Assembly (NCBI RefSeq): GCF_015476545.1 | Contig: NZ_JADMKV010000017.1 | Location: forward strand, 1-64,000 | Direction of reading: 5' to 3' | Source: Methylobacter sp. BlB1 | GTDB taxonomy: Bacteria > Pseudomonadota > Gammaproteobacteria > Methylococcales > Methylomonadaceae | Length of the DNA stretch: 64,000 bases | In this document: positions 44,881 through 53,797 of the stretch, in pieces | Layout: each line of letters opens with the position of its first letter | Position numbering within the stretch: position 1 is the first letter of the stretch | Position numbers and translations under genes: made by a program | The notes under the pieces: model-generated | What the model was told of the DNA's origin: nothing | Databases searched by the model: none | Seen by the model: only the letters and a program-made list of their open reading frames with translations

Positions 44881-45288
44881 CTATTTCTGAGCAACTTTTA
44901 CCAGCCAGCCCATCTGATCATCACACCCCAGCACAGCCTTGACGCTGGCATTGATTCTGACAAAGCTGCCATTGAACGCCGCCGGGAGCTTGGCCTTTAT
45001 ACGGTGAAAACTGGAAGTGGTCTCCACAGTGAATGGCAATTTTTGATTCTTGGCGGTCAGTTTGAGCGTCTTTGGGTCCGACCATGGCGATATCATGAAA
45101 GTGAGTTCCGATTCAGGCGCGACTTCAGTCTTTTCAGGCGCCTTATATACCGGCAGACTAAAGTTCATGAACTTGGGTTTTTTGCAGATTTCTTCGGTTT
45201 CGCCCTCGCTGCTGTAAGCGAATGCCGCACCATTAGATAGAATCGCGGCTATCAATAACCCCGCTTTTAATACTTTTATTGTTCTCAT
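44881..45288 (-). CDS. Periplasmic protein of unknown function
   Basis: The 135-residue protein has a signal peptide (MRTIKVLKAGLLIAAILSNG, cleavage near AFA) and a beta-rich mature part with two Cys (EEICKK and VLGCDD) that could form a disulfide. A GAGGAAG ribosome site precedes the ATG. No family is recognised. It lies on the strand opposite to its neighbours with no operon partner. Confidence 0.6.
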   Translation of the reverse strand: MRTIKVLKAGLLIAAILSNGAAFAYSSEGETEEICKKPKFMNFSLPVYKAPEKTEVAPESELTFMISPWSDPKTLKLTAKNQKLPFTVETTSSFHRIKAKLPAAFNGSFVRINASVKAVLGCDDQMGWLVKVAQK

Positions 45289-45570
45289 ATATCTTCCTCA
45301 ACACGAATTTTTATTTTTAATTATCTTATATTTACCAGAATTCACTTTAATTATTTTTTTACTGAAATTCAACCGGCTAAATGCTTAATTATCGTTACAG
45401 TAACAATTGATTTCCAGCCCATTTGCGCCTGTATCATCAGCGCGATGCGAATTTGATCCTGGTCAGCGATTTCAAATAATCGCGCTGTGCCGCCTCATAT
45501 CCTTCGCACAAAACCGGCGATGTCTAGTACAATATTGCTCATCAATCATTACTTTAAAGAGAACATCACA

Positions 45571-46614
45571 TTGAGCGAACAAAATCAAGACAGCTTGAAT
45601 TATAAAAGTGCCGGCGTCGATATCGAAGCCGGGAATGCACTCGTTGAACGCATCAAGCCTATTGCAGCCCGAACACGTACTGCAGGCGTGCTGGCGGGAC
45701 TGGGCGGTTTCGGCTCAATGTTCGAACTGCCGCTGGACCGTTATAAAAACCCGATCCTGGTTTCCGGTACCGATGGCGTCGGCACCAAACTGAAACTGGC
45801 TATTGAAGCCGGCATCCATGATACGGTCGGCATCGACCTGGTCGCCATGTGCGTCAACGACATCATCGTCCAGGGCGCCGAGCCATTGTTCTTCCTCGAT
45901 TATTTCGCAACCGGCAAGCTCGACGTGGACACTGCCGCCGCGGTCATCGCCGGCATCGGCAAAGGCTGCGAACTGGCCGGCGCGGCGCTGGTCGGCGGCG
46001 AGACAGCCGAAATGCCCGGCATGTATGCCGACGGCGAATATGACCTGGCCGGTTTTTGCGTCGGCATCGTCGAGAAAAGCAAAGTGCTGGACGGCAGTAA
46101 AGTTAAAGTCGGCGATAAACTGATCGGCATTGCTTCGTCCGGACCGCATTCCAACGGCTACTCACTGATCCGCAAAATCATCGACCGCAGCCAGGCTTCA
46201 TTGGCCGATGATTTCCAAGGCATACCACTGGGCACGGCCCTGCTGGAACCGACCCGCATCTATGTCAAGTCCTTGCTGTCGCTGCTGGAAAAGATTGATG
46301 TCCATGCGCTTGCGCACATTACCGGCGGCGGCCTGACCGAAAATCTGCCGCGCGTGCTGCCGGAAGGGCTCGATGCGCGGATTGACCTGTCTGCCTGGCA
46401 ATTCCCGGCCATCTTCCAATGGCTGCAAACACAGGGCAACGTCTCTCAAGCCGATATGCTGACAACCTTCAACTGCGGCATCGGCATGATTGTCTGCGTC
46501 GCACCGGAGGATGAAGACGCGGCTCTGGAAACGCTGACCAGCCTGGGCGAAACCGTTTTCGCCATCGGGGAACTGGTGGCATCCGAAGGCAAGCCGAAAG
46601 TCGTCTATATCTAA
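45571..46614 (+). CDS. purM: Phosphoribosylformylglycinamidine cyclo-ligase
   Basis: PurM closes the imidazole ring of AIR in purine synthesis. The longer frame from 45487 adds unrelated residues. The family start is the TTG at 45571 (read as [21 protein letters not shown]), with AAAGAGA upstream, giving 347 residues against 345 in E. coli. Diagnostic parts are [50 protein letters not shown] and [16 protein letters not shown]. It is followed by two hairpins and a convergent permease gene. Confidence 0.96.
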   Translation: MSEQNQDSLNYKSAGVDIEAGNALVERIKPIAARTRTAGVLAGLGGFGSMFELPLDRYKNPILVSGTDGVGTKLKLAIEAGIHDTVGIDLVAMCVNDIIVQGAEPLFFLDYFATGKLDVDTAAAVIAGIGKGCELAGAALVGGETAEMPGMYADGEYDLAGFCVGIVEKSKVLDGSKVKVGDKLIGIASSGPHSNGYSLIRKIIDRSQASLADDFQGIPLGTALLEPTRIYVKSLLSLLEKIDVHALAHITGGGLTENLPRVLPEGLDARIDLSAWQFPAIFQWLQTQGNVSQADMLTTFNCGIGMIVCVAPEDEDAALETLTSLGETVFAIGELVASEGKPKVVYI

Positions 46615-46619
46615 ACCGC

Positions 46620-46673
46620 GGAACCATCCCCGAAGAAAACCATGGTTCCTGCAGGGCCGGATTCATCCGGCCC
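46620..46673. terminator. Two tandem hairpins after purM
   Basis: GGAACCAT (46620-46627) pairs with ATGGTTCC (46642-46649). Then GGGCCGGAT (46654-46662) pairs with ATCCGGCCC (46665-46673) around two bases. They lie between the convergent purM and permease genes and may end transcription or protect the 3' end. T-runs are lacking. Confidence 0.5.
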
Positions 46674-46774
46674 AAAACCCCGCCCAGTCGATTATCACTT
46701 GCCTGACGATCGCCTCTGTCATCCCTGCCGCTGCCTACAGAGCACAGCGTGAGCAATGAGGTCCGTAATTCCCC

Positions 46775-47830
46775 TTACTGTTTGCTGTAAAAAACACTAT
46801 CTCTGTAGATATCATGCGCATGCCGCAACAGCACCATAATCACTGAGGCCACGGGCAAGGCCAGCAGTATTCCCAGGAAACCGAACAACTGCCCGCCAGC
46901 CAAGACCGCAAAAATAACAGCCACCGGATGCAGGCCGATTTTATCGCCGACCAGCAGCGGCGTCAGCACCATGCCTTCCAGAGCCTGCCCAACCATGAAC
47001 ACAATGGCGACCGGAATCAGATACACCGCATCCTGAAATTGCACTAAGGCGGCCAGGCAGGCCATGACGATACCGACAATAGCCCCCAGATAGGGCACAA
47101 AACTGACCAGTCCTGCCACCATGCCTATCAATAAAGCCAGATCCAGCCCTGTTATCCACAGCCCGATGCTGTAGATTCCGCCCAGAGCCAGCATGACATA
47201 AAACTGGCCGCGCACAAACGCAGCCAGCACTGAATTGACTTCGGTAGCCAGTTTAACTGCCGTCGGCGCAATGCGGCGTGGCAACAAATCATAGATATTG
47301 GCGACCAGCTTGTCCCAATCGCGCAGCAGATAAAATGTCACAACCGGAATCAACAGCAAATTCATGAGCCACGCCGCGATGACTGCGCCGGACCGCGACA
47401 GCGAATTCATGACCGTAGCGGCAATACCGCCGGCTTTCTGCCAATGGCTTTTGAATACATCGATCAGCTCGTTGATCTCGATTGGCTTGATATCCAGATC
47501 AAGTTGCTGTTGAGCCCAAGGAATAACGGTCTGATTCAGCCAGGCTGCGTAAGCCGGCAGGTTGCTGATGAAGCGTGCGATCTGATATTCCAGTTGGGGG
47601 ACCAATAGCAGCAAAATCAGAACCAATATCAGAGTCATGACCGAAAATACGACAATGACCGAGCTGGTTCTCGACAAGTGGTAGGTTTCGAGCCTATCAG
47701 CCAACGGATCGCCAAGATAGGCCAGCATCGCGGCAAAGGCAAACGGCATCAATACCGGCGCCAGCAAATAAATCAGCCAGGCGCCAACCGCGATAAAAGC
47801 AAAAATCAGCCATTTTTGTGAATCAGTCAT
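46775..47830 (-). CDS. AI-2E-family (PerM-like) membrane permease
   Basis: The start at 47830 (MTDSQKWLIFAF) uses the GGAG that lies within the longer frame. The 351-residue protein has about eight transmembrane helices with a long loop (about residues 90-150) and the motif PVASVIMVLLRHAHDIY at its end. This is the AI-2E/PerM/TqsA family, members of which export small molecules or ions. The substrate is unknown, and a quorum-signal role is not supported by context. Confidence 0.87.
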   Translation of the reverse strand: MTDSQKWLIFAFIAVGAWLIYLLAPVLMPFAFAAMLAYLGDPLADRLETYHLSRTSSVIVVFSVMTLILVLILLLLVPQLEYQIARFISNLPAYAAWLNQTVIPWAQQQLDLDIKPIEINELIDVFKSHWQKAGGIAATVMNSLSRSGAVIAAWLMNLLLIPVVTFYLLRDWDKLVANIYDLLPRRIAPTAVKLATEVNSVLAAFVRGQFYVMLALGGIYSIGLWITGLDLALLIGMVAGLVSFVPYLGAIVGIVMACLAALVQFQDAVYLIPVAIVFMVGQALEGMVLTPLLVGDKIGLHPVAVIFAVLAGGQLFGFLGILLALPVASVIMVLLRHAHDIYRDSVFYSKQ

Positions 47831-48084
47831 TAAGAACTCCATTTATATAATTATCAGCTTGCTGCGATTACTGGTCATCCGGCTGTGCTTAGAGTACGGA
47901 TGAGCATAAGCAAGCACAGGATTTCAGCCGCCGCACCAGACTCATGTTCAGGCTTTCCTATGTTCGATAGGGCACAGACTTTACTAGATATAAAGCTTAA
48001 CTTTTAGGCATCTCCAGTAATCATATGAGGTGGCAATAGAGATCTATAAACACTCAAGTTTGCATCTTAAGAAGGACTCTGAAC

Positions 48085-48255
48085 ATGAATATTATAAAGA
48101 ATAGTCTGGAATGCATGACTTCTTTTCCTCGCAGAGGAATCCTTATTGCGCGCTCCATATCAAGAACTTCAAAGGCCATTAGCGCGGCATCTATCCGCAT
48201 CATGTCTTTCAAGCTCATGCTGAAAAATAGTTTGAGTGAGGCCGTAGTACCATGA
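48085..48255 (+). CDS. Small cationic ORF coupled to the GH1-like gene
   Basis: A 56-codon frame from ATG 48085 (AAGGA ribosome site 9 bp upstream) ends in the TGA at 48253-48255, overlapping the ATG of the hydrolase at 48252 (ATGA). The product is basic, rich in Ser, Ile and Arg (RRGILIARSISRTSKAISAA), with no clear signal peptide. Coupling suggests that it is translated, either as a small protein or as a leader that carries ribosomes to the hydrolase start, which lacks its own strong ribosome site. Function unknown. Confidence 0.5.
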   Translation: MNIIKNSLECMTSFPRRGILIARSISRTSKAISAASIRIMSFKLMLKNSLSEAVVP

Positions 48256-49466
48256 ATAAAAACGAAAACCTATTCTACAGCTTTTGGCAGGGAGGCTATG
48301 AAGGCGCGGATCATATCAACAGTTGCGCGCATCCGCTCGATATGAATGCCAGCAATCAACACAGAACGCACGTGCGCGAGGATTATATGCTGCTGCAGCC
48401 TTTCGGCCTTCGCACCATACGCGAGAGCATCGGCTGGCGCCTGGCTGAGCCGACCCCCAATCACTACGATTTCAGCTTTCTGGAGCCCGTGATCGAAGCC
48501 GCTCAGGAGTTCGATCTACAGATTTTGTGGACACTGTGCCATTATGGCTGGCCACAGGATATAGACATTTTTTCTCCCGAATTTGTCGAGCGGTATGCCC
48601 GTTACGCAGCCGCCGCCGCGGAATTTCTGGCACCGTTCAGTAAGGGTGAACCGATTTACACGCCGATCAACGAAATCTCGTTCCTAGCTTATGCCACCTG
48701 CGAAACGACGCTGATCTATCCTTACGGGACTCACTTGCGCGCGCGCAGCGTAGAATTCAAACGCCAGCTCGTACGTGCCGCGATTGCAGGCATGGAGGCC
48801 ATCTGGAAAGTCGACCCGCGCGCCCGGTTTCTGCATGTGGACCCGCTCATTCATGTGATTGCGCCCCGGGGCCGCCCCGACCTGGTAGAGATAGCCGAAA
48901 CCGTGCGTCTTTCACAGTATCAGGCTTGGGATATGCTGTCCGGCTCGATAGAACCGGAACTGGGCGGGGCATCCAAATACCTCGACATCATCGGCGTCAA
49001 CTATTACCACAGCAATCAGTGGGAGTGGGAAACGTTCAACACTCTGTTCTGGCATTTGAAAGACCCGCGCCGTCGGCGATTCAAGGATATGCTCCTGGAA
49101 ATCAATGAGCGCTACGGCCGCGGCCGGCCGCTGGTCATAGCCGAAACCAGCCACGTCGGATCGGGCCGCGGCGAATGGATTACCGATATTACCGAGGAAA
49201 TCATACAGGCCGCGCATGAAGGCTTAGTTCTGCAGGGCATCTGCCTCTATCCGATACTGGACAGACACGGCTGGGAAAATCTTGATCACTGGCATCGAAG
49301 CGGTATGTGGGACGTGCATCCCGATGCCAAAGGCAACCTCGTGCGCGTTATGGACAAGCCCTATGCCAAAAGCCTGATCGAAGCCCAATGGAAACTCGCG
49401 AAAACGCCTTATTATCAAGCGTTTCAGCCTCATGATGATCAGTACATCTTCTGTCAAAATCTCTAG
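48252..49466 (+). CDS. Glycoside hydrolase, GH1-like (clan A)
   Basis: The 404-residue intracellular TIM-barrel protein resembles family 1 beta-glycosidases, with the acid/base Glu in YTPINEISFL and the nucleophile Glu in PLVIAETSHVGSG. IGVNYYHSNQWEW and the shape of the first strands also fit. Typical GH1 length is 440-480, so this is a compact member. No signal peptide is seen. It is followed 8 bp later by the glycosyltransferase/mutase-like fusion. Activity on beta-galactosides or glucosides is inferred only. Confidence 0.82.
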   Translation: MNKNENLFYSFWQGGYEGADHINSCAHPLDMNASNQHRTHVREDYMLLQPFGLRTIRESIGWRLAEPTPNHYDFSFLEPVIEAAQEFDLQILWTLCHYGWPQDIDIFSPEFVERYARYAAAAAEFLAPFSKGEPIYTPINEISFLAYATCETTLIYPYGTHLRARSVEFKRQLVRAAIAGMEAIWKVDPRARFLHVDPLIHVIAPRGRPDLVEIAETVRLSQYQAWDMLSGSIEPELGGASKYLDIIGVNYYHSNQWEWETFNTLFWHLKDPRRRRFKDMLLEINERYGRGRPLVIAETSHVGSGRGEWITDITEEIIQAAHEGLVLQGICLYPILDRHGWENLDHWHRSGMWDVHPDAKGNLVRVMDKPYAKSLIEAQWKLAKTPYYQAFQPHDDQYIFCQNL

Positions 49467-49474
49467 GAGGTAGC

Positions 49475-52132
49475 ATGACGACAATTATTGTTTTTTCGCA
49501 TCTACGCTGGGATTTCGTATTTCAGCGCCCGCAGCAGCTCATGAGCAGGCTGGCCAAAAAATATCAGATTGTGTTTCTGGAAGAACCTATCTTTCATAAA
49601 GGCAAAGCGCACTGTGTTCACTACGAAGCGGCACCGAACATCCTGGTCGTACAGCCGCATACGCCGATATCGTCGCCAGGTTTTCACGATGACCAGCTCG
49701 CCGCATTGACACCATTGGTACCTGAACTGATCTCTGAATTGAAAATCGAGGATTACATTGTCTGGTTGTATACGCCTATGGCGCTACCTTTGATTAATCA
49801 GTTGCAGCCCAAAGCCATAGCCTACGATTGCATGGATGAGCTGACCGGTTTCCTGAATGCGCCGCGGCAATTGGTACAGCGTGAGCATGCCTTGCTTAAA
49901 GCGGCCAATGTTGTGTTCACAGGCGGTATCAGCCTCTACAATGCGCGCCGCGACAAGCATCCGGCCATTCACTGTCTGCCGAGCAGCGTTGATGCAGAGC
50001 ATTTCTCGCGCGCCATTGACCGCGACATTACCCATCCGGCGCAGCAACATCTCGGCGGTCCACGCCTGGGTTTTTTTGGTGTGATCGATGAGCGCCTCGA
50101 TTTGAGCCTGATTGCCGCACTTGCCGATAGTCATCCCGAATGGCAGATTGCCATGGTTGGCCCCGTGGTCAAAATCCCCGAAAGTTCGCTGCCGCAGCGG
50201 CTTAATATTCATTATTTCGGGCAACAGGCCTATGAGCAACTGCCTCATTTCCTGGCCGGCTGGGATGTCTGCCTGTTGCCTTTCGCGCTGAACGATGCGA
50301 CCCGTTATATCAGTCCGACCAAAACTCTGGAATACATGGCGGCTGAGCTGCCCATCGTCAGCACGCCGATCAAGGACGTCGAAGAACCTTACGGCCATCT
50401 GGTCCATATCGCTGCTGACGCTGAAGCCTTCATCGCCGCATGCGAGACAGCACTTAACGAAAGCCCTGATCGGCGGCAGGAACGACTGGCCGGCTACCGT
50501 AAAGTGCTGGGTGAGACATCTTGGGATCGCACTGCTGATACGGTCGCCCGCCATCTCGAGGCAGCCTGTCGGCAGGGCCTGAATGAGACGGCGCGCCTGA
50601 TGCTAACGCCGTCGACCAGCAAGCTCCAGCCCCAACACTTCGACAATGTCATTCTCGGCGCCGGGCCGACCGGGCTCGCAGCCGCGTATTATCTGCCAGA
50701 GAATACACTGCTGGTAGAAAAAAACGCGCATGTCGGCGGCGGCTGCCGTTCCATCAATGAAGCGGGATTCACGTTCGATCATGCCGGCCACATCATGTTC
50801 TCCAATGACAACACGGTGCTGGAACTCTATGACAAACTGCTTGGCGCTAACATGCACTGGCAAAATCGAGAAGCCTGGGTGTACAGCAAAAATGTCCATA
50901 CCCGTTACCCGTTTCAGGGCGCACTTTACGGGCTGCCCGTCGACGTGATCAAGGAATGCATCATCGGTGCCGTTGAAGCCCGGTTCGGCAAGCTCGATAC
51001 CAGCGCGGCCGATACGCCTCCTAAACAAGCCTCATCATGCAAGACGACGCAACTGAATGACTGCTGCGCGGACGGCATCCAGGAAGCGACAGCGCCGCTG
51101 GCCTTTGTGCCTACATTGAAATCAACGCAACCTGCCGCGCAAAATTTCGAGGACTTTATCTATCAGACCTGGGGCGCCGGTATCGCCAAGCATTTTGCCA
51201 TTCCCTACAATCGCAAGCTCTGGGCGGTGCCGCTCAAGGAAATGGAAACCTCGTGGCTGGGCGGACGGGTACCGCTGCCGAATCTGGAAGAGATGATCGA
51301 AGGCGCGCTGCAGCCGGTCGCCAAGCCCATGGGACCTAATGCGCGCTTCGGCTATCCGTTGCGCGGCGGCTTCCAGGCGCTCATGGAAGGTTTTCTGCCG
51401 CATCTCAAGGGAAAACTCCAGTTGAATACGCAGGTCGCCGCAGTGTCGCCTTCGCGCAAGACCGTGACCTTTAACAATGGCCGTACCGTCGGCTATGATC
51501 AGCTCATCAGCACCATGCCGCTGCCGGCGCTGGTCCGTGCCATAGGCGATGAAGCGCCCGACCCTATCAAGGCGGCCGCCAAACGGCTGCGCCATGTCTC
51601 GGTCCGTTGCGTCAACCTAGGGATAGGCCGCGAAGCACTGACTGAAAAGCACTGGATCTATTATCCCGAGGACACGGTGTTCCATCGCATTTTCGTCCAG
51701 GGCAACGCCAGCCCGCATTGCAATCCCGAAGGCGGCTTCGGGCTTACTTGCGAGATCACCTATTCGCCCAGCAAGCCGTTGCCTTGCGATGGCGATGAGC
51801 TGATCAAACGCTGCATCGAAGACTGCATTGCCGTGGACATGATCCAACGTGATGACCCGGTCATCGTCGCCAATCAGGTGGATATTCCGTATGCCTATGT
51901 CGTCTATGACCATGCCCGGGCCGAAGCGGTGGCGACTATTCGGGAATGGCTGACGCCGTACGATATCTTGTTGGCGGGACGGTACAGTGAGTGGGAATAC
52001 TACAATTCCGACCACGCCTTCCTGGCCGGCAAGCGTGCGGCAGAAGCGGTGCAGAAAAAACAGCTTGCCTCGGCAGCGTTAAAAAAGCGGGCGAAAGCCG
52101 GCGATTCAGTCATGCGTGAGCGGCACCTATGA
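49475..52132 (+). CDS. Fusion of glycosyltransferase and UDP-galactopyranose-mutase-like FAD enzyme
   Basis: The 885-residue protein has two parts. Residues about 1-370 form a GT-B glycosyltransferase (HLRWDFVFQRPQQLMSRLAK at the start, PTKTLEYMAAELPIVSTPI as the donor-binding region). Residues about 390-860 form a flavoprotein with the dinucleotide motif ILGAGPTGLAAAYYLPENTL, GGGCRSINEAG and TFDHAGHIMF, as in UDP-galactopyranose mutase and related amine-oxidase-fold proteins. A variable linker with Cys pairs (about 515-535) lies within the flavin part. Coupling of a mutase-like reaction with sugar transfer is plausible but not proven. It is in one operon with the GH1-like gene. Confidence 0.8.
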   Translation: MTTIIVFSHLRWDFVFQRPQQLMSRLAKKYQIVFLEEPIFHKGKAHCVHYEAAPNILVVQPHTPISSPGFHDDQLAALTPLVPELISELKIEDYIVWLYTPMALPLINQLQPKAIAYDCMDELTGFLNAPRQLVQREHALLKAANVVFTGGISLYNARRDKHPAIHCLPSSVDAEHFSRAIDRDITHPAQQHLGGPRLGFFGVIDERLDLSLIAALADSHPEWQIAMVGPVVKIPESSLPQRLNIHYFGQQAYEQLPHFLAGWDVCLLPFALNDATRYISPTKTLEYMAAELPIVSTPIKDVEEPYGHLVHIAADAEAFIAACETALNESPDRRQERLAGYRKVLGETSWDRTADTVARHLEAACRQGLNETARLMLTPSTSKLQPQHFDNVILGAGPTGLAAAYYLPENTLLVEKNAHVGGGCRSINEAGFTFDHAGHIMFSNDNTVLELYDKLLGANMHWQNREAWVYSKNVHTRYPFQGALYGLPVDVIKECIIGAVEARFGKLDTSAADTPPKQASSCKTTQLNDCCADGIQEATAPLAFVPTLKSTQPAAQNFEDFIYQTWGAGIAKHFAIPYNRKLWAVPLKEMETSWLGGRVPLPNLEEMIEGALQPVAKPMGPNARFGYPLRGGFQALMEGFLPHLKGKLQLNTQVAAVSPSRKTVTFNNGRTVGYDQLISTMPLPALVRAIGDEAPDPIKAAAKRLRHVSVRCVNLGIGREALTEKHWIYYPEDTVFHRIFVQGNASPHCNPEGGFGLTCEITYSPSKPLPCDGDELIKRCIEDCIAVDMIQRDDPVIVANQVDIPYAYVVYDHARAEAVATIREWLTPYDILLAGRYSEWEYYNSDHAFLAGKRAAEAVQKKQLASAALKKRAKAGDSVMRERHL

Positions 52133-52194
52133 TGACTGGCACGTACGCAGTGTTACATTAAGGAAAGAGGAATTGATGAGTATTTTGTATAACC

Positions 52195-52238
52195 ACGAAG
52201 AACACGAATTTCTTATTTTTTGTTCGTGTTCTTCGTGC
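52195..52238. repeat. Perfect 15-bp inverted repeat
   Basis: CACGAAGAACACGAA (52195-52209) and TTCGTGTTCTTCGTG (52224-52238) are exactly complementary, with a 14-base AT-rich loop. It lies after the fusion gene and before a convergent gene, and could terminate transcription in both directions. A 27-codon frame (52177-52260) runs through it but is unlikely to be a gene. Confidence 0.7.
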
Positions 52239-52300
52239 CTGTCAATCTGCTTAAGCTGAGCAGAGCATCTGGCCAGCCAATCATGGCGCCTACAGGCGGC

Positions 52301-52663
52301 TTAGATTTTTTTCTTGATGATGACTTTATCGTCAATGATGAGTTCTGAGATGCCGCCCAGATTCAGGCTCAATGTGCAGGATGCCGTTTTAAATCCATCC
52401 TTGTTTTCGCCGACCCACTTCAGCGTAATATAGCTGTCTTTGTCGCTCTCGGTTTCGGAAGGGAAAAATACCTGTTCGCCGGTATGCTGTTTGATCGCCA
52501 GCGGGCACTTGGTATTCGCCATCGACTGCATAGCGGCATAGGTTCTGATCTGTGAGGCGGCCTCCATTTGCTCCGGAGACTGGTTTTTATTGGCGCCGAC
52601 CATGATAAAGCCGATGACGAAGAAGCCCACTACGGCTGCTATTAATTTAGTTGTTTCACTCAT
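52301..52663 (-). CDS. Small membrane-anchored protein, function unknown
   Basis: The 120-residue protein has one N-terminal hydrophobic helix (residues about 7-24, LIAAVVGFFVIGFIMVG) and a beta-rich C-terminal domain with two Cys (NTKCPLA and TASCTLSL). It looks like an inner-membrane-anchored periplasmic protein. I do not recognise a family. It lies about 130 bp downstream of cobO on the same strand, but the spacing does not demand one operon. Confidence 0.55.
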   Translation of the reverse strand: MSETTKLIAAVVGFFVIGFIMVGANKNQSPEQMEAASQIRTYAAMQSMANTKCPLAIKQHTGEQVFFPSETESDKDSYITLKWVGENKDGFKTASCTLSLNLGGISELIIDDKVIIKKKI

Positions 52664-52793
52664 TTGCGTTCTCTTGCTGTTTTAATAATGACGCGCCATT
52701 AATGGCGTTACTGGGTATTACCATACGGATTCTATGCGAATTGCCATTCCTCGGCAATGGAAAGAATAAACGCTGAAGGGGTCTGTTTTCGCC

Positions 52794-53330
52794 TTAAAAT
52801 TCAATCCCCTGCTCGGCTTTAATGCCTTGTTCATAGGCGTGTTTGATCTTGATCATTTCCGTGACCGTGTCGGCACAGGCGATGACTTCAGGCGAGGCAT
52901 TGCGGCCGGTCAGGATCAAATGCATCCAGGCCGGCTTGTGCTGACGGATGAAGTCGGCGATCTCCTGACCCGAAATCCAGCCGTAGCCGCAGCAGTAATT
53001 GACCTCATCGAGCAAGACCACATCGTATTCGCCGGAAGCGATTTTCTGCTTGCTGAATTCCCAGATCTCCCGGCTGGTTTTGATGTCCTGCTCCGGATTT
53101 TTGGTGTCCCAGGTAAAGCCGTCTCCCAAGGCGTGCCATTCGATGTTGTCGAAGCGCTCGGCGGCCTTTTGCTCGCCCGTTTGCCATTGCCCTTTGATGT
53201 ACTGGATCACGCAGACTTTCATGCCCCAGCCTGCGGCGCGAAACACCATGCCCAGCGCACTGGATGACTTGCCCTTGCCTTCGCCAGTATTGACCACGAC
53301 CAGCCCGTGCCGCCTGTCTCTTGCTTTCAT
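52794..53330 (-). CDS. cobO: Cob(I)yrinic acid a,c-diamide adenosyltransferase
   Basis: CobO/BtuR attaches the adenosyl group to corrinoids during cobalamin synthesis or salvage. The ATG at 53330 (MKARDRRHG) has GGAATGG at proper distance. An ATG three codons upstream does not. The 178-residue protein has the ATP-binding loop NTGEGKGKSSSALG, VIQYIKGQW, DVVLLDEVNYCCGYG and LILTGRNASPEVI. It stands between two carbohydrate clusters without other cobalamin genes. Confidence 0.95.
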   Translation of the reverse strand: MKARDRRHGLVVVNTGEGKGKSSSALGMVFRAAGWGMKVCVIQYIKGQWQTGEQKAAERFDNIEWHALGDGFTWDTKNPEQDIKTSREIWEFSKQKIASGEYDVVLLDEVNYCCGYGWISGQEIADFIRQHKPAWMHLILTGRNASPEVIACADTVTEMIKIKHAYEQGIKAEQGIEF

Positions 53331-53797
53331 AAAAACCATTCCATAATCTAATCACTAATTTTAAAAAAACCATACACATACGAAGTCAGGAAGCCGCACA
53401 TTTCTATAAGGCGCGCCGCTCACCCGATGCGCAATCAAAACATTTCCGAAGAGCATTATCCCGCTCGCGCCTGGGAAAATGAAACTCATGCCGTCGAACC
53501 CTCCGGCTACAGTTTTTTCGCAGCAGGAATGCATTCCAGCCAATATGCTGCTGTTTTTATACATTTTTCCTGGTTAATAGTTTACTCCTTACCGAGTTGT
53601 CCTTGAAATTTGTAATTCAGACTCGGTTCGTCATATTCCTTGACAACTGTAATGATTGATCTTCTGGGCTCCAAGTGAACTTACTGACCATTTAGGGCAT
53701 CGATAAAGAACATTTCGCCGAACTGTGTTCTACTCAGACGGTCTAGAAGGTATATGCAAAGTTGATCAACTATTCTAATTTTAATAGGGAGATCGCT
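53331..53797. other. 467-bp gap upstream of the GH2-gal operon
   Basis: No gene is recognised. The promoter of the GH2-galT-galK-galM operon and that of cobO should lie here back to back. An imperfect arrangement with ACCGAGT (53591-53597) and ACTCGGT (53631-53637) forms a long-loop inverted repeat. A TTGACA at 53640 has no matching -10 box. No operator for a GalR-type repressor is evident. Confidence 0.4.

Noticed and set aside
52177-52260. 27-codon frame with a ribosome-site-like GAGG
   Set aside because: Most of it is the 15-bp inverted repeat. The Cys/Ser-rich peptide is a by-product of the repeat.
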